Below are positions 62,301 to 64,000 of a stretch of 64,000 nucleotides of DNA, piece by piece. The translations under genes were made by a program, and so were the position numbers. Numbering within the stretch: position 1 is the first letter of the stretch; every line of letters begins with the position of its first letter. The DNA comes from Mucilaginibacter auburnensis (GTDB lineage Bacteria > Bacteroidota > Bacteroidia > Sphingobacteriales > Sphingobacteriaceae): assembly GCF_002797815.1 (NCBI RefSeq), contig NZ_PGFJ01000001.1, positions 558,001-622,000 of the forward strand, read 5' to 3'. A model generated the notes under the pieces. It did not search any database, was not told the DNA's origin, and was given only the letters and a program-made list of their open reading frames with translations.

Positions 62301-62554
62301 GCAAGAACAGCGATTTCTGGCTACGTAGTGTTCGTTTCATCCGCTTAAGAAATGCTGAGTTTGGGTATAGCTTACCACGCCAAATTACCAGCAAATTAAA
62401 GATGGAAAGGGTGCGCTTCTATGTGTCTTCGTCAAATTTATTTACAATAGACAACTTAGGCGATGTGCAGATTGATCCGGAGATCAGCGCTAACGCTGCC
62501 GTGGTATACCCGCAACAAAAAACCGTTTTATTCGGAATTAACTTAACTTTTTAA
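59303..62554 (+). CDS. SusC/RagA-family TonB-linked outer-membrane transporter
   Basis: A 1083-residue outer-membrane importer. The N-terminal extension and signal (about 1-40) precede a carboxypeptidase-like domain (about 66-140, [23 protein letters not shown]). The TonB-box-like [11 protein letters not shown] is near 147, followed by a SusC plug ([58 protein letters not shown]) and the barrel ending in FGINLTF. It forms a pedal-bin complex with SusD to bring in oligosaccharides. The next gene is the SusD partner, 9 bp after. Confidence 0.95.
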   Translation: [1083 protein letters not shown]

Positions 62555-62563
62555 CGCAAGGCC

Positions 62564-64000
62564 ATGAAATACAGAAAAATTATTTTACTCCTCTTGTGCG
62601 TCATCATAAATGTCATAAATGGTTGTAAAGAGGATAAATGGTTGGAAAGACAGCCCAGAAATATACTTACAGATGACCAGGTTTGGAAAGACCCTATTTT
62701 GATACAGGCGCTTTTAGCTAATTATTATGACAGGTTGCCATCATTACAGGGCGTATTTAGTTCAACCGGCGCAAGCGAGTATGACGACGCTATGTGGTCT
62801 GGTCACCTTGACCAAAATGGCAGGAACGATTTTGCATTTGGAGATAGCTTCGGCCGCTATTGGGACTATACTTTGATAAGGGACATTAACCTCACTTTAG
62901 AAAATATAGCGCAATACAGCGGAACCATAGGCGAAGTTAAGAGGAAACAGTTCAATGCGGAGTTAAGGTTTATGCGCGCATTTATATATTTTGAACTGGT
63001 TAAGCGTATGGGCGGCGTGCCGCTTGTTACCAAACAGCTTATATATAACTACAGCGGTGACGCAACACCTTTACAAGTTCCCCGGTCAAAAGAATCTGAA
63101 ATATATGATTTCGTTTTTAGCGAGACCGAGGCGATAAAAGAAGATTTTGCAGAAACCGGTTCAAGCAGAACAAGGGCAAATAAATTTATAACACTTGCAT
63201 TACAGAGCAGAGCTATGCTGTATGCTGCTTCTACCGCTAAATACAATAGTTTGACCACCAACATTAGTTTGCCCGGTGGCGAAGTAGGTATTCCTGTTGA
63301 GAAAGCAAATGATTACTATCAAAAATCGCTTACTGCCTCACAGGCCATTATCGCCAGCCCAAACTATGCGCTCTACAACACAGCAGGAACTTCTCGCGGA
63401 GAAAACTTCTACAAGCTTTTAATGGACAAAAGCTCTAAGGAGATCATTTTCGCGAAAGACTTTGCCACAGGTAAAGTGCACGGTTTCACCTATGATAACG
63501 TGGTTAGAAGCTTTAGGGCCGATATTGAGGGTTCTTCCATGATATCGCCATCTTTAAGTCTGGTTGAAAGTTATGATTACCTTGATGGAACCAAAGGCAC
63601 CTTGCGCGATAAGGATGTAAATGGCGACTACATCGTTTACAATTCTATGTCGGATATTTTTGCTAATAAAGATGGCCGCTTAGCTGGTACGGTGGTGCTT
63701 CCCGGAAGTAGCTTCCGTGGCGCGCAGATAGACGTTCAGGCAGGCGTAGCACAGTGGGTTAACGGGGCATACCAGTTACGCACAGGCACTTTGGGTTCAA
63801 TATTTACTGATGGCAAAAAGCTTACCGGTTTTGATGGCCCACGTATTGACGACCAGTACGTAAGTGCCACCGGTTTTTATCTGCGTAAATATGTTAGTGA
63901 AAACTCGCAGGACGGTGTACGTCCAAGCCTTGCTTCAAACTGGTGGTCATGGTTTCGTTTAGGCGAAATTTACCTTAACGCAGCAGAGGCGGCCCATGAA
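62564..64000 (+). CDS. SusD/RagB-family glycan-binding lipoprotein, partial
   Basis: 479 residues are visible before the window ends. It starts MKYRKIILLLLC with lipobox VINGC (Cys21). The SusD-type TPR scaffold appears as FNAELRFMRAFIYFELVKRMGGVPLVTK (about 127-154). The late WSWFRLGEIYLNAAEA is the C-terminal SusD helix, so only the last part is missing. It binds glycan on the cell surface and closes over the SusC pore. Confidence 0.95.
   Translation, partial: MKYRKIILLLLCVIINVINGCKEDKWLERQPRNILTDDQVWKDPILIQALLANYYDRLPSLQGVFSSTGASEYDDAMWSGHLDQNGRNDFAFGDSFGRYWDYTLIRDINLTLENIAQYSGTIGEVKRKQFNAELRFMRAFIYFELVKRMGGVPLVTKQLIYNYSGDATPLQVPRSKESEIYDFVFSETEAIKEDFAETGSSRTRANKFITLALQSRAMLYAASTAKYNSLTTNISLPGGEVGIPVEKANDYYQKSLTASQAIIASPNYALYNTAGTSRGENFYKLLMDKSSKEIIFAKDFATGKVHGFTYDNVVRSFRADIEGSSMISPSLSLVESYDYLDGTKGTLRDKDVNGDYIVYNSMSDIFANKDGRLAGTVVLPGSSFRGAQIDVQAGVAQWVNGAYQLRTGTLGSIFTDGKKLTGFDGPRIDDQYVSATGFYLRKYVSENSQDGVRPSLASNWWSWFRLGEIYLNAAEAAHE

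Overview
The window looks like a chromosomal segment of a Bacteroidota bacterium, most likely a Sphingobacteriaceae member close to Mucilaginibacter or Pedobacter. The support is a SusC/SusD pair with a hybrid two-component regulator, a type IX secretion (CHU_C, type B) C-terminal domain, a fused CcoN-CcoO oxidase subunit, a Bacteroidota-type sdhC-sdhA-sdhB cluster and a TTTG-N19-TAnnTTTG promoter in front of a tRNA. The genus is inference; no rRNA gene is present.

Layout. (1) 1-9876: a tight five-gene minus-strand operon encodes a lipoprotein with a vWA-like domain, a small membrane protein, a tubulin/FtsZ-like GTPase homologue, a 1208-residue protein with a C-terminal actin/Hsp70-type ATPase, and a membrane-anchored coiled-coil protein cut by the window edge. 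A divergent membrane protein with its own vWA-like region faces it. This is the best candidate for a poorly described system: two cytoskeletal-type NTPase folds in one operon with envelope proteins. (2) 9995-14828: a large Calx-beta/CHU_C secreted protein, then a low-density stretch with gene remnants and a repeat cluster. (3) 14829-25413: exonuclease III, then an iron/flavin locus: PepSY membrane reductase, TonB-dependent siderophore receptor, ankyrin protein, DUF2271 protein, PepSY-flavodoxin-reductase fusion, the ApbE flavin transferase and a rhodanese-like protein.

(4) 25496-38675: a low-oxygen block with L,D-transpeptidase, a tandem universal stress protein, the complete cbb3 oxidase cluster ccoI-S-NO-Q-P-G-H plus a TauE/SafE-like membrane protein, a small membrane protein and a large Cys-containing protein of unknown function. 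Five TGA-N6-TCA dyads (the Crp/Fnr geometry) lie in front of these genes. (5) 38771-42813: sdhCAB on the minus strand, interrupted between sdhA and sdhB by a 471-bp unit that carries a four-helix-bundle gene and is bounded by 32-bp inverted repeats ending next to the flanking genes.

(6) 43012-49444: a cysteine-less thioredoxin-fold lipoprotein, a PdeM-type phosphoesterase, a possible minus-strand small RNA with a terminator, small genes, tRNA-Val(TAC) and two tandem paralogous secreted GNVGIGT-repeat proteins. (7) 49445-64000: a polysaccharide utilization locus with GH35 beta-galactosidase, GH29 alpha-L-fucosidase, an AraC regulator, a hybrid two-component regulator, SusC and a SusD cut by the window end. 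Its target is probably a glycan with galactose and fucose.

All calls come from reading the sequence and from knowledge of the families; no database search was run.
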